Source of the DNA: Streptacidiphilus sp041262525
Lineage (GTDB): Bacteria; Actinomycetota; Actinomycetes; Streptomycetales; Streptomycetaceae
Reading direction: 5' to 3'
DNA: 64,000 nucleotides
Assembly: GCF_041262525.1 (NCBI RefSeq)
Contig: NZ_JBGCCK010000019.1
Coordinates: forward strand, 62,001 to 126,000
Both the position numbers and the translations under genes were made by a program. How positions within the stretch are numbered: the first letter of the stretch is position 1; the number at the start of each line of letters is the position of its first letter. The notes below the pieces were generated by a model. The model was not told the DNA's origin. It worked only from the letters and a program-made list of their open reading frames with translations, and made no database searches. Of the stretch, positions 52,338-60,216 are shown one piece after another.

Positions 52338-52361
52338 CAGTTGCCTCCTCCAACCTTCACG

Positions 52362-52446
52362 AACGATCGTTAAGTTAGAGCGGATTCGTGACCCTGTCCA
52401 GTAGGGTTGCAGCGGGAAATCTGCAGAGAATCGCCGAACGATCGCT
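52362..52446. promoter_or_regulatory. Two TetR/FadR-type palindromes in the divergent promoter
   Basis: AACGATCGTT (52362-52371) is a perfect palindrome within CGAACGATCGTTAAG, and AACGATCGCT (52437-52446) within CGAACGATCGCTCAG repeats it 75 bp on. Both lie in the 153-bp gap between the zinc-ribbon gene and the TetR gene. The AACGATCGTT form is common for TetR regulators of acyl-CoA metabolism. Confidence 0.55.
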
Positions 52447-52490
52447 CAGTTCGACTCGACGAGCGACTCGACCAGAGAAGGACAGTCTTG

Positions 52491-53096
52491 ATGCGCCCTG
52501 CCGGCCACACCGCGCTGCTCGAAGCCGCCCGGCAGGAGTTCGCCGAGCGGGGGTTCGGCAGCGCCTCGATCCGGAACATCGCCCAGCGGGCCGGGATGAG
52601 CCTGTCAGCGATGTACCACTACTACTCCGGCAAGCAGGAACTGCTGCACGCACTGCTGGACGAGGGCATGGACCGTTACAACGCCGCCGTCGCGGAGGAG
52701 CTGGCCCGCGTCGGGAACACCCCGTCCGACCGCCTGAGCGCGACGGTCGCCGCGACGACGCGGTTCCGCGGCGAGCACGCGATGCGCAGCAACATCCTGC
52801 TCCTGGAGGAGCGCAGCCTGGACGCCGACCGGCTGGAACGGTACAGCCGCAGGCAGTCGGAGGCGACGAACTTCTTCCGCGACCCGATCGACGCGGGCGT
52901 GGCCTCCGGCGACTTCCACACGCCCTACCCGGACGAGGCCCGCCGCGGGATCATCGCGATGTGCAACGCGGTAGCCCAGTGGTACCGCGCGGACGGGCCC
53001 CTGTCCCTGGACGCGCTGATAGACCGCCACGTGGAGCTGGCCCTGACCCTGGTGGAGTACCGGCCCCAGCGCCGAAACTGGACGGCACGTCCATAG
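52491..53096 (+). CDS. TetR-family transcriptional regulator (fatty-acid-regulator-like)
   Basis: 201 residues. The helix-turn-helix is at about 5-52 (ALLEAARQEFAERGFGSASIRNIAQRAGMSLSAMYHYYSGKQELL). The C-terminal domain has a TetR_C_41-like look (RSNILLLEERSLDADRLERY). Start ATG 52491 follows GAAGGAC; an open frame continues 28 codons upstream across one of the palindromes and is unlikely. Probable repressor of itself and the divergent zinc-ribbon gene. Its stop codon forms the first base of repeat R6. Confidence 0.88.
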   Translation: MRPAGHTALLEAARQEFAERGFGSASIRNIAQRAGMSLSAMYHYYSGKQELLHALLDEGMDRYNAAVAEELARVGNTPSDRLSATVAATTRFRGEHAMRSNILLLEERSLDADRLERYSRRQSEATNFFRDPIDAGVASGDFHTPYPDEARRGIIAMCNAVAQWYRADGPLSLDALIDRHVELALTLVEYRPQRRNWTARP

Positions 53097-53209
53097 GGGC
53101 GCGAGGAACTGCGCGACAGGCCACCGACGTGCGGGTGGTCCTCAATGAGCAGGGCCATCCGCACAGGGTGGTTTCTCGCGCAGTTCCTCGCGCCCCTGGA
53201 TAGTGCAAC
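53095..53209 (+). repeat. Repeat locus R6: type B palindrome
   Basis: Arms at 53095-53116 and 53176-53197, both with GAGG/CCTC in place of GGGG/CCCC, so the two arms stayed matched after a change. The core reads AGCAGGGCCATCCGCACAGG and the right end box is GTGCAAC at 53203-53209. The left arm starts inside the TetR stop codon; the element separates convergent tetR and thioredoxin genes. Confidence 0.87.
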
Positions 53210-53221
53210 TCGCTGCGGGCG

Positions 53222-53587
53222 TCAGCCTTGCTGCTGTTCGGCCACCTTCGCGCGGACCTCGTCCATGTCGACCGCGCGCGACTGCTTGATCACTTCTTCC
53301 AGCGCCGGCGCGGGCAGCGCGCCCGGCTGCGCGAAGATGACCGTGCGGTCGCGAATCACCATCAGGGTCGGGATCGACCGGATGTCGAACGCCGCCGCCA
53401 GCTCCTGCTGGGCCTCGGTGTCGACCTTCGCGAACACGACATCCGCGTGCTGCTCCGACGCCTTGTCGTAGACAGGTCCGAACTGCCGACACGGGCCGCA
53501 CCAGGACGCCCAGAAGTCGATCAGCACGAACTCGTTCTTCTCCACGACCTCGTTGAAGTTGTCCTTGGTCAGCTCGACGGTCGCCAT
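53222..53587 (-). CDS. trxA: Thioredoxin
   Basis: Cytosolic disulfide reductant of 121 residues. The active site WCGPC is at 29-33, with the buried aspartate in LIDFWA and the cis-proline in SIPTLMV. The C-terminal tail after residue 105 extends slightly past the usual end. No thioredoxin reductase gene is near. Convergent with the TetR gene across R6. Confidence 0.95.
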   Translation of the reverse strand: MATVELTKDNFNEVVEKNEFVLIDFWASWCGPCRQFGPVYDKASEQHADVVFAKVDTEAQQELAAAFDIRSIPTLMVIRDRTVIFAQPGALPAPALEEVIKQSRAVDMDEVRAKVAEQQQG

Positions 53588-53654
53588 GACCTGCTACCTG
53601 CCTTCCGGCTGCGTCGTTCGCGGCCTGTGCACCAGAACGGAGATAGGGACCACC

Positions 53655-56594
53655 CTATTCCGGCCGCCCCTGCTCAGGGCTCTGCTGCAGCCCCGGGTCG
53701 TCCCGCAGCGTCTCGGCGAGGCCCTGCGGGTTGGTGCCCAGCGTGCGGTAGACCGCGGCCAGCAGCTCGGAGACCCGCAGCGGGGTGATCGAGAGCGACT
53801 CGGCCACCGCGTTGACGTCGCGGCCCTCGGCCGTCAGCTGCGCGGCGAGCAGCTGGTGGTTGGTGAGGTCGCGGGAGGGAAGCGGGCGCAGCCGGTGCGG
53901 GTTGACGCCGGCGGCCTGGAGCTCCCGGCGGGCGCGGTCGGACAGGCCGTGCGCACCGCAGTCGCGGGCGATGTCCAGCCCCTGCTCCAGCACGCCGACC
54001 GCCTCGCGCAGCCGCCCGTCGCGCCGGAGCGCGCCGCCGTAGTCGACCAGGGCCATCGCGTACTGGAACGCCGCAGGCGACTGACCGAGTGTCGCCACCG
54101 CTTCCTGCAGCAGGCCGAGCTCCTTGCCCGGCTCGGCGACCCGTCCGCAGTAACGCAGCGCGATGCCTTCGGCGGAGTTCGTCCCGGCGCGGCCGGCGCG
54201 CTTGTAGGCCTCGGCGGCCAGCGAGCGGGCGCGGTCAGGGTCGGTGTCCGCCACGGCGAGGGCCAGGTGGCTGAGCCAGGGCGACCAGAGCGTGTTCTGC
54301 CAGCCGCGCGCGTCCAGTTCCTCGCCCGCCTGCTCGAGCGCGGCCGCCGCCTCCTTATTCCGGCCCTGGGCCAGCAGCAGCCGGCCGTAGAGGGCGGGCG
54401 CGTCGGGCAGCACGGCGGCGGGCGGGTAGAGGCCGGGGCGGAAGTCGTAGTCCTCGGCGAGCCTGACCGCGTCGGCGGTGCGGCCCTGGGCGAGCAGGGT
54501 GTCGCAGAGCACGGCGACCAGATCCCATTGCAGCGGCGAGCCCTTGCCCATCCGGTCGGACTTGCGCAGCGTCGGGACCAGGTACTTCTCCGCGTCGACG
54601 AGCTTGCCCATCCGGAACAGCACCAGCGCCTGGAAGTAGACGGCGAAGCCCAGGTGGCCGCCGCTCCAGCCCATCAGCTCGAACTCGCGCGCCGCGTCCG
54701 CGAAGAGGTCGCGGGCGCGGTCGAGGCGGTCGTTGTAGATGTAGGTGACGCCGAGCATGACCGGGATCTCGAAGCCCCAGGTCTTGTTGGTCCAGCCGAG
54801 GCCCTCGGCCGGCAGGCCGCCCTCCAGGCCGCGGTCGGCCAGCGCGAGCGCCTCGGCGGAGCTCTCGCCGCGCATGGTCAGGTCCCAGGCCCGCAGTACC
54901 TGGACCGCGCGGGACTCCGGGTCCCTGCCGCCGCGGTGCTGCGCGGCCAGCCGCTCCAGTTGCCGGGAGGTCTCCTTGCCCTCGCACTCGTTGCGCAGCA
55001 GCATCCGCCACATGAAGGAGCCGGCCTGGAGTCGGGTCTTGCCGGGACCGTCGAGCATCCGCTCGATCTCGGTCGCGGTCAGCTCGACGGCCTCCTGGAC
55101 CCGGTTCGTGTGGGTCAGCGCCTGGCCGAGCCGCAGCGTGGCCGCCTCGCGGCGTACCGGATCGAGTCCTGGCACCTCGGCGAGGGCGAGCCTGAGCTGG
55201 TTGACGGTGCAGTCGGGGTCGATCAGCTGCGCGGCGCCGGCCAGCTCGAAGCGGATGTCGGCGATGTCGTCGTCGCTCGGCGGCTCCTGCAGCGCCCGCT
55301 CCAGACAGCGGCGGGCGGCCTCGGGCGCGCCCATGGCCAGGTGCTCGTGGGCGGCCTGCCGCAACTGCTCGACGACCAACTGGTTGTCCTCGGGGTGCAG
55401 CTCGATCAGGTGCCGCGAGGCGGCGGCCATGCCGCCCTTGCCCGAGGCGAGCACCTCGTCGGCGGCCTTGCCGTGAATGCTGGTCCGCATCGCAGGGAAG
55501 GTGATCGACTGGTAGACGGCGGTGGCCACGGTCGGGTGGGTGAAGCTGAACTCGCGGCCGTTCCGAGTCAGTATCTGGTCGAGGATGAGCTTGTCGACGG
55601 CGGTCTGCGCCTGGTTCAGCGGCAGGCCGGCGACACGGGAGATCAGCTCCAGGTCGAAGGGGGTGTCCAGGACGGCGGCGGCGAAGGCGGTCCGCTGCAC
55701 GTCCGTACCGAAGCGTTCCAGCCGGCGGCCGATCTCCTGGCCGCTGCTGAGCGCGACCAGGCCGCGCAGCTGGTCGCTGTTCTCGTCGATCGGCTCGATC
55801 TTCTGCTCGATCAGACGCTCGATCAGGCTGCTGACCGCGTAGGGGTTGCCGTCGGTGATCGACCAGCAGGTGCGGCAGAACATGTCGTCGGCGTCCTCGC
55901 CGAGCCGCGAGCGGACCATGGCGTCGACGGCGGCGGGGCTGAGCTTGCTGAGCTCGATCACGTGGCCGCGTCCGCCCAGCTCGCGAGCCTCGTGCCGGAG
56001 CCCCTCCTCGACGAGCTCCGGGAGGGTGTCGGCGCGGTACGAGAGCGCGGCCAGCAGCGGGAGGGGCGAGATCTGGCCGAGATAGCCGGTCAGCCAGGCC
56101 AGCGACTCCTGGTCGGCCCAGTGCAGGTCGTCGACCATGAGCAGGACGGGGCCGCGGTTGACCGAGAGCTGGGTGACGACGAGGCTCAGCGCCTCCTGGA
56201 CGCCGAGCGGGTCCGCCTGCCGCGACGGGTCCGGCGGGACCAGGCCGAGGGCGGGCGCGGCTATGTCGTACCACCCGATGAAGAGTTCGCGGCGCTCCGT
56301 CTCGGTCATCTTGGCCAGCGCGGGCTGCAGCAGCTGCCGCGCGACGTGGAAGGCCGCGCCGGTCTGCTGCTCACCGGCGCGGGCGTAGAGCAGCAGCTGG
56401 CCGTCGCGCTCGGAGTTGGCGGCGGCGCGCAGGCGGTTCAGCAGGCTGGTCTTGCCGAAGCCGGCGCGTCCCCGGTAGAGCAGCAGCCCCCCAGGACTGG
56501 TGTCACCGGCGGCGGCGTCCGCGCGCAGCCGGTGCAGGGCCCGCTCGCCCGCCCCGATCGAATCCTCGCGCTCGTAGAGGTGACGCTCGTCCAC
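53655..56594 (-). CDS. Large AAA/STAND ATPase regulator, LuxR (LAL)-like with degenerate HTH
   Basis: 979 residues. An AAA/STAND ATPase fills about 1-330, with Walker A GRAGFGKTS (42-50) and Walker B LLMVDDLHWAD (151-161). A helical region of TPR-like repeats covers about 390-890. The C-terminal 60 residues (from 905: LTNHQLLAAQLTAEG...) align with a LuxR helix-turn-helix, but residues that usually contact DNA (TV..H) are RVSELL here. I place the start at GTG 56594, after GGAG; a frame extends nine codons upstream. It is divergent from a terpene synthase gene. Confidence 0.85.
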   Translation of the reverse strand: MDERHLYEREDSIGAGERALHRLRADAAAGDTSPGGLLLYRGRAGFGKTSLLNRLRAAANSERDGQLLLYARAGEQQTGAAFHVARQLLQPALAKMTETERRELFIGWYDIAAPALGLVPPDPSRQADPLGVQEALSLVVTQLSVNRGPVLLMVDDLHWADQESLAWLTGYLGQISPLPLLAALSYRADTLPELVEEGLRHEARELGGRGHVIELSKLSPAAVDAMVRSRLGEDADDMFCRTCWSITDGNPYAVSSLIERLIEQKIEPIDENSDQLRGLVALSSGQEIGRRLERFGTDVQRTAFAAAVLDTPFDLELISRVAGLPLNQAQTAVDKLILDQILTRNGREFSFTHPTVATAVYQSITFPAMRTSIHGKAADEVLASGKGGMAAASRHLIELHPEDNQLVVEQLRQAAHEHLAMGAPEAARRCLERALQEPPSDDDIADIRFELAGAAQLIDPDCTVNQLRLALAEVPGLDPVRREAATLRLGQALTHTNRVQEAVELTATEIERMLDGPGKTRLQAGSFMWRMLLRNECEGKETSRQLERLAAQHRGGRDPESRAVQVLRAWDLTMRGESSAEALALADRGLEGGLPAEGLGWTNKTWGFEIPVMLGVTYIYNDRLDRARDLFADAAREFELMGWSGGHLGFAVYFQALVLFRMGKLVDAEKYLVPTLRKSDRMGKGSPLQWDLVAVLCDTLLAQGRTADAVRLAEDYDFRPGLYPPAAVLPDAPALYGRLLLAQGRNKEAAAALEQAGEELDARGWQNTLWSPWLSHLALAVADTDPDRARSLAAEAYKRAGRAGTNSAEGIALRYCGRVAEPGKELGLLQEAVATLGQSPAAFQYAMALVDYGGALRRDGRLREAVGVLEQGLDIARDCGAHGLSDRARRELQAAGVNPHRLRPLPSRDLTNHQLLAAQLTAEGRDVNAVAESLSITPLRVSELLAAVYRTLGTNPQGLAETLRDDPGLQQSPEQGRPE

Positions 56595-56911
56595 GGCTCG
56601 CTCCGCTCCTGCCGGTTGCACTTCTCCCGTTCGAGGTTAACCAGCGCGGACGGGGTGCGCGGGCGCATTGGGGGATCCGGGGGCATTGGTCGGTGCATGG
56701 GTCGGTATGCGGGGCCCCAGGAGTGGCCTCGGAGATGGCGCGCGGGGATCCAGAGGGACCACTTTCGCCAACTCTGGTTGATAATTGAGCATATGGCCGA
56801 CTGATCTCTCATCAGGAATGATCGATTCGGGTAGCGTCAGTTCTCGGTTCACGCAGTTCGGCTCGCTGGGGGGGACCACCGGGCCCATCAAGGCAGAGGA
56901 GGACGAGCCTC
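56595..56911. promoter_or_regulatory. Divergent promoter region of the ATPase regulator and terpene synthase genes
   Basis: A gap of 317 bp. The half near the ATPase gene is GC-rich and holds nothing I recognise. The middle (56771-56830) is distinctly AT-rich, with TTGATAATTGAGCATATGG and an inverted repeat CTGAT-CTCTC-ATCAG at 56801-56815. TAGCGT near 56833 could be a -10 toward the terpene synthase. GAGGAGGAC ribosome site precedes its GTG. Confidence 0.4.
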
Positions 56912-57925
56912 GTGAACGCAGGCTATGCAGGCGACGCCATATCCATCCCTGGCCGCGTGCGGGTGAACCCGCTGCGAGACGCGGCCGCCGCCCACAACCT
57001 CGACTGGCTGCGCGCGCACGGCATGTTGCGCGACGCGAAGGCACAGCGCCACTACGACCACTGGGCGATCCCGGATCTGGCCGCGGCCAGCTTCCCGGAC
57101 GCGGGGCTGGCCGATCTCTGCCTGGCGATCGACCAGTGCGCCTTCTACTTCCTCTTCGACGATCAGTTCGACGGCGAGCTGGGTCTGAATCCGGCCGAAG
57201 TGGCTCGGATCTGCGCGCCGTTGATCACCATCCTGCACACCGGCCGGCCGCCGGAGACCCCCTCCCCCGTCGAGTCGGCCTTCGCCGACCTGTGGCGGCG
57301 CGGCAGCCAGGGCATGTCGCCCCGCTGGCGGGCACGGGCGGCGTACCACTGGGAGGGCTACTTCTCGGCCCACCCGAGCGAGGCCCTCGGCCGCGCGACC
57401 CACCACGCCGAGGACTACCCGAGCCGGGCGGCCTACCTGGTGCTCAGACGCGGCGCGTCGGGCGTGGACACGGTGCTGGACCTCGCGGAGCGCTTCCTGG
57501 GCGAGGTGGCTGCGGCGGCCTTCCACAACCCGCAGCTGACGCTGATGCGCCAACTGGCCGGGGACGCACCGGCGGTGAACAACGACGTCTACTCCTACCC
57601 GAAGGAGGTCCCGCGCGGCGACGTCTACAACCTCTCGGTGATCCTGCAGCACGAGCACCAGTGCTCGCTGGAGGAGGCGTTCGGGTTGGTGCGCGCGGAG
57701 GCGCAGTGGATGGCGGACGAGTTCTTCCGGCTGGCCGAGGAGCTGCCGGGGATCTGCGTCGCGCTGGGGCTGACCGCCGAGGAGTCGGCGGCGGTGGCGC
57801 GGTACGCGGACGGCATGGGCGACTGGATGCGCGGCTACTTCTCCTGGGAGGCGAGCACGATCCGCTACCGCCCCGAAGGGGCGCTTCCCATCAACCGGCC
57901 GAACTACCTGGAAGAACTCCTGTAG
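56912..57925 (+). CDS. Class I terpene synthase (sesquiterpene cyclase-like), product unknown
   Basis: 337 residues, the length of bacterial single-domain sesquiterpene cyclases. The metal motif DDQFD is at 83-87, the second motif NDVYSYPKE (Asn224, Ser228, Glu232) binds the other magnesium ions, LVLRRG (Arg179-180) is the pyrophosphate sensor region and the Arg318-Tyr319 pair near the end is conserved. It would cyclise a prenyl diphosphate, probably farnesyl diphosphate. No P450 or prenyltransferase gene is adjacent. GTG start after GAGGAGGAC. Its stop runs into repeat R7. Confidence 0.92.
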   Translation: MNAGYAGDAISIPGRVRVNPLRDAAAAHNLDWLRAHGMLRDAKAQRHYDHWAIPDLAAASFPDAGLADLCLAIDQCAFYFLFDDQFDGELGLNPAEVARICAPLITILHTGRPPETPSPVESAFADLWRRGSQGMSPRWRARAAYHWEGYFSAHPSEALGRATHHAEDYPSRAAYLVLRRGASGVDTVLDLAERFLGEVAAAAFHNPQLTLMRQLAGDAPAVNNDVYSYPKEVPRGDVYNLSVILQHEHQCSLEEAFGLVRAEAQWMADEFFRLAEELPGICVALGLTAEESAAVARYADGMGDWMRGYFSWEASTIRYRPEGALPINRPNYLEELL

Positions 57926-58047
57926 TTGCACGACCTAGGGGCGCGAGGAACTGCGCGACAGGCCGCTGAATTGGTGTGTCGCTGATCGAGCAGAGCCATC
58001 CGCAGTGGGTGGTTGCTCGCGCAGTTCCCCGCGCCCCTGATGTTGCA
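57925..58047 (+). repeat. Repeat locus R7: type B palindrome
   Basis: The box GTTGCAC begins on the last base of the terpene synthase stop codon (57925). Arms are at 57937-57958 (GAGG form) and 58017-58038 (CCCC form). The core is more diverged than in other copies (AGCAGAGCCATCCGCAGTGG). It would end terpene synthase transcription before the small ORF that follows. Confidence 0.85.
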
Positions 58048-58086
58048 ATTTGATGTTGTGTCAGACGGTGCTGCTAGCGTGCGCGC

Positions 58087-58263
58087 ATGTCCGTATCGCG
58101 CCAGTCGGCGTTATCGATCAGTGAGTCCCAGGAACCGCCCATGCCGGAACCGCTTCGGCGGCCGCTGCCACCCGTCTTTCCTCCCGTGCTGCACATGCCG
58201 CCGGGTTCCGCGCGAGCGGTTCTGCGGAGGCTGAAGGCGCTGCGGGGTACGCCTCGCGGCTGA
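58087..58263 (+). CDS. Possible 58-residue small protein, proline- and arginine-rich
   Basis: A short frame from ATG 58087 to TGA 58263. The peptide has a Ser-rich start, a proline-rich middle (EPLRRPLPPVFPPVLHMPPG) and a basic end (RRLKALRGTPRG). TAGCGT lies 8 nt before the ATG with TTGATG about 19 bp further up, so a nearly leaderless transcript is possible. A 14-bp-arm hairpin begins one base after the stop, as expected for a complete transcription unit. No family recognised; it could still be chance. Confidence 0.45.
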   Translation: MSVSRQSALSISESQEPPMPEPLRRPLPPVFPPVLHMPPGSARAVLRRLKALRGTPRG

Positions 58264-58264
58264 G

Positions 58265-58294
58265 GGGTGGGTGGTACCGGGGTACCACCCACCC
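58265..58294 (+). terminator. Perfect 14-bp-arm hairpin after the small ORF
   Basis: GGGTGGGTGGTACC pairs with GGTACCACCCACCC across a two-base gap. It follows the small ORF stop by one base and precedes the ABC transporter start by about 115 bp. Likely a terminator or leader structure; no T-run follows. From 58295 to the GGAGGA ribosome site I see no other gene. Confidence 0.7.
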
Positions 58295-58410
58295 GCCGGG
58301 AACGGTCCCGCCGTGCCGGGGGTCGGGGGCCGTTCTCTCCGTAGCGTTCTGAGCAGGGATTCCGGAACCGTCCGGGCTCCCCGCTCAGGACTCCCGGAGG
58401 AACCGATCCC

Positions 58411-59349
58411 GTGATCGAGATCCAGCATCTGATCAAGCGCTACGGCGACAAGACCGCCGTCGACGGCCTGAACTTCACCGTCAAGCCCGGCGTCGTGACC
58501 GGCTTCCTCGGCCCGAACGGGGCCGGTAAGTCGACCACGATGCGCATGATCCTCGGGCTGGACGCACCCACCAGCGGCAGCGTGACCGTCAACAGCAAGC
58601 GCTACGCCCAGCACGCCGCTCCGCTCCAGGAGGTCGGCGCGCTGCTGGAGGCCAAGTCCATCCACCCCGGCCGCTCCGCGTACCACCACCTGCTCTCGCT
58701 CGCGCTGACGCACGGCATCCCGCGTCGCCGGGTGGACGAGGTGATCGACATCGCCGGGCTCGGCAAGGTCGCCAAGAAGCGCGCGGGCGCGTTCTCGCTC
58801 GGCATGGGCCAGCGCCTCGGCATCGCCGCCGCGCTGCTCGGCGACCCGCAGACGGTCATGCTGGACGAGCCGGTCAACGGTCTCGACCCCGAGGGCGTCC
58901 TGTGGATCCGCAACCTGCTCACCGGGCTCGCGGCCGAGGGCCGGACCGTCTTCGTCTCTTCGCACCTGATGAGCGAGATGGCGCTGACCGCCACCGACCT
59001 GGTGATCGTCGGCCAGGGCCGGCTGCTCGCCGACACCACCGTGGCCGACTTCATCGAGCAGGCGGGCGGCGACAGCGTCAAGGTCGTCTCCGCTGACTCC
59101 GCGCGCCTGCGCGAGCTGCTGCTCGGTCCGGACGTCACGGTCACCGGCGAGGCGGGCTCGGAGACGCTGCTCGTCTCCGGCCTCACGGCGCGTGAGATCG
59201 GTCAGCGCGCGGCTGACGCCGCCGTCGCCGTGTACGAGCTGACCCCGCAGGTGGTCTCCCTGGAGGAGGCGTTCATGACGCTGACCGGGGACACCGTCGA
59301 GTACCGCAGCAATGGATCCACCAGTTCCAACGGGAGTGTGGCCGCATGA
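58411..59349 (+). CDS. ABC exporter ATP-binding protein (CcmA/bacitracin-resistance type)
   Basis: 312 residues. Walker A GPNGAGKST (34-42), signature FSLGMGQRLGIAAAL and Walker B VMLDEPVNGLDPEG are intact; the C-terminal 100 residues form the accessory region found in drug- and lantibiotic-type exporters. GTG start with GGAGGA 9 nt upstream. It overlaps its permease gene by 4 bp and lies upstream of a two-component system, a layout typical of antimicrobial-peptide detoxification modules. Confidence 0.92.
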   Translation: MIEIQHLIKRYGDKTAVDGLNFTVKPGVVTGFLGPNGAGKSTTMRMILGLDAPTSGSVTVNSKRYAQHAAPLQEVGALLEAKSIHPGRSAYHHLLSLALTHGIPRRRVDEVIDIAGLGKVAKKRAGAFSLGMGQRLGIAAALLGDPQTVMLDEPVNGLDPEGVLWIRNLLTGLAAEGRTVFVSSHLMSEMALTATDLVIVGQGRLLADTTVADFIEQAGGDSVKVVSADSARLRELLLGPDVTVTGEAGSETLLVSGLTAREIGQRAADAAVAVYELTPQVVSLEEAFMTLTGDTVEYRSNGSTSSNGSVAA

Positions 59350-60176
59350 GCGCGACCCTGACGGCGCCTGCCGAGGCGCGGACCGAGGCCGCCAGGCCGG
59401 CCTACAAGGTGACCTTCCCGCGCGTGCTGCGCGCCGAGTGGGCGAAGTTCCTGTCGCTGCGCTCGACCTGGATCACGCTGGGGATCTCCCTGCTGCTCCT
59501 CGTCGGCATCGGCATCATGTCGGCCTACCGCTACGACCCGACCGCCGTCCACGGACCCGGCGCGGACGCGAAGGACGCGGTCACGATCGCGCTGCGCAGC
59601 AGCGAGCTCGCTCAGCTGGCGCTCGGAGTGCTCGGCGTGCTGATCACGGCCGGCGAGTACACGACCGGCATGATCCGGTCGACGCTCACCGCGGTGCCGA
59701 AGCGCCTGCCGGTGCTCTGGTCGAAGCTGCTGGTCGCCTTCGGGGCCGTGATCGTCGTCGCCACGGTTGGCGCCTTCGCGTCCTTCCTGGGCGGCATGGG
59801 CTTCCTCTCCGGCAAGCCGGCCGCGCTGTCGCTCGGCGCGGACGGAGTGCTGCGCTGCCTCTTCGGCGCCGGTCTCTACCTCGCGCTGGTCACCGTCTTC
59901 GGCGCGGCCCTCGGCATGCTGGTCCGCTCGGTGGCGGGCGGCATCTCGCTGCTGGTCGGCACGCTGATGCTGTTCCCGATCCTGCTGGACATCCTGCCCA
60001 GCAGCTGGAACAGCAACATCACCCCCTACCTGCCGGGTGAGGCGGGCGGCGAGATCTTCAAGCTGCACACCGCGTCCGGGGCACTGAGCCCTGGCGCGGG
60101 CCTGTGGGTCTTCTGCGCGTGGGTCGCGGTCGCGGTGGCCGGGGCGGCGTACCGTTTGGTCCGTTCCGACAGCTGA
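59346..60176 (+). CDS. ABC exporter permease (ABC-2 type)
   Basis: 276 residues with six hydrophobic segments. The N-terminal VTFPRVLRAEWAKFLSLRSTW precedes the first helix, as is common in actinobacterial ABC-2 permeases; ITAGEYTTGMIRSTLTAVPKR is the conserved loop after the second helix. Its ATG overlaps the ATPase stop (ATGA). Exported substrate unknown. Confidence 0.9.
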   Translation: MSATLTAPAEARTEAARPAYKVTFPRVLRAEWAKFLSLRSTWITLGISLLLLVGIGIMSAYRYDPTAVHGPGADAKDAVTIALRSSELAQLALGVLGVLITAGEYTTGMIRSTLTAVPKRLPVLWSKLLVAFGAVIVVATVGAFASFLGGMGFLSGKPAALSLGADGVLRCLFGAGLYLALVTVFGAALGMLVRSVAGGISLLVGTLMLFPILLDILPSSWNSNITPYLPGEAGGEIFKLHTASGALSPGAGLWVFCAWVAVAVAGAAYRLVRSDS

Positions 60177-60216
60177 CCGGCTGACCCGGTACTCCCTGGA
60201 CAGGTACTTCGCACCG

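Noticed and set aside
53553..56804. A very long open frame on the plus strand across the ATPase regulator gene
   Set aside because: It is antisense to a gene with clear Walker motifs; long shadow frames are expected in DNA of this GC content, and its translation is Arg/Gly/Leu/Val-rich without any domain.
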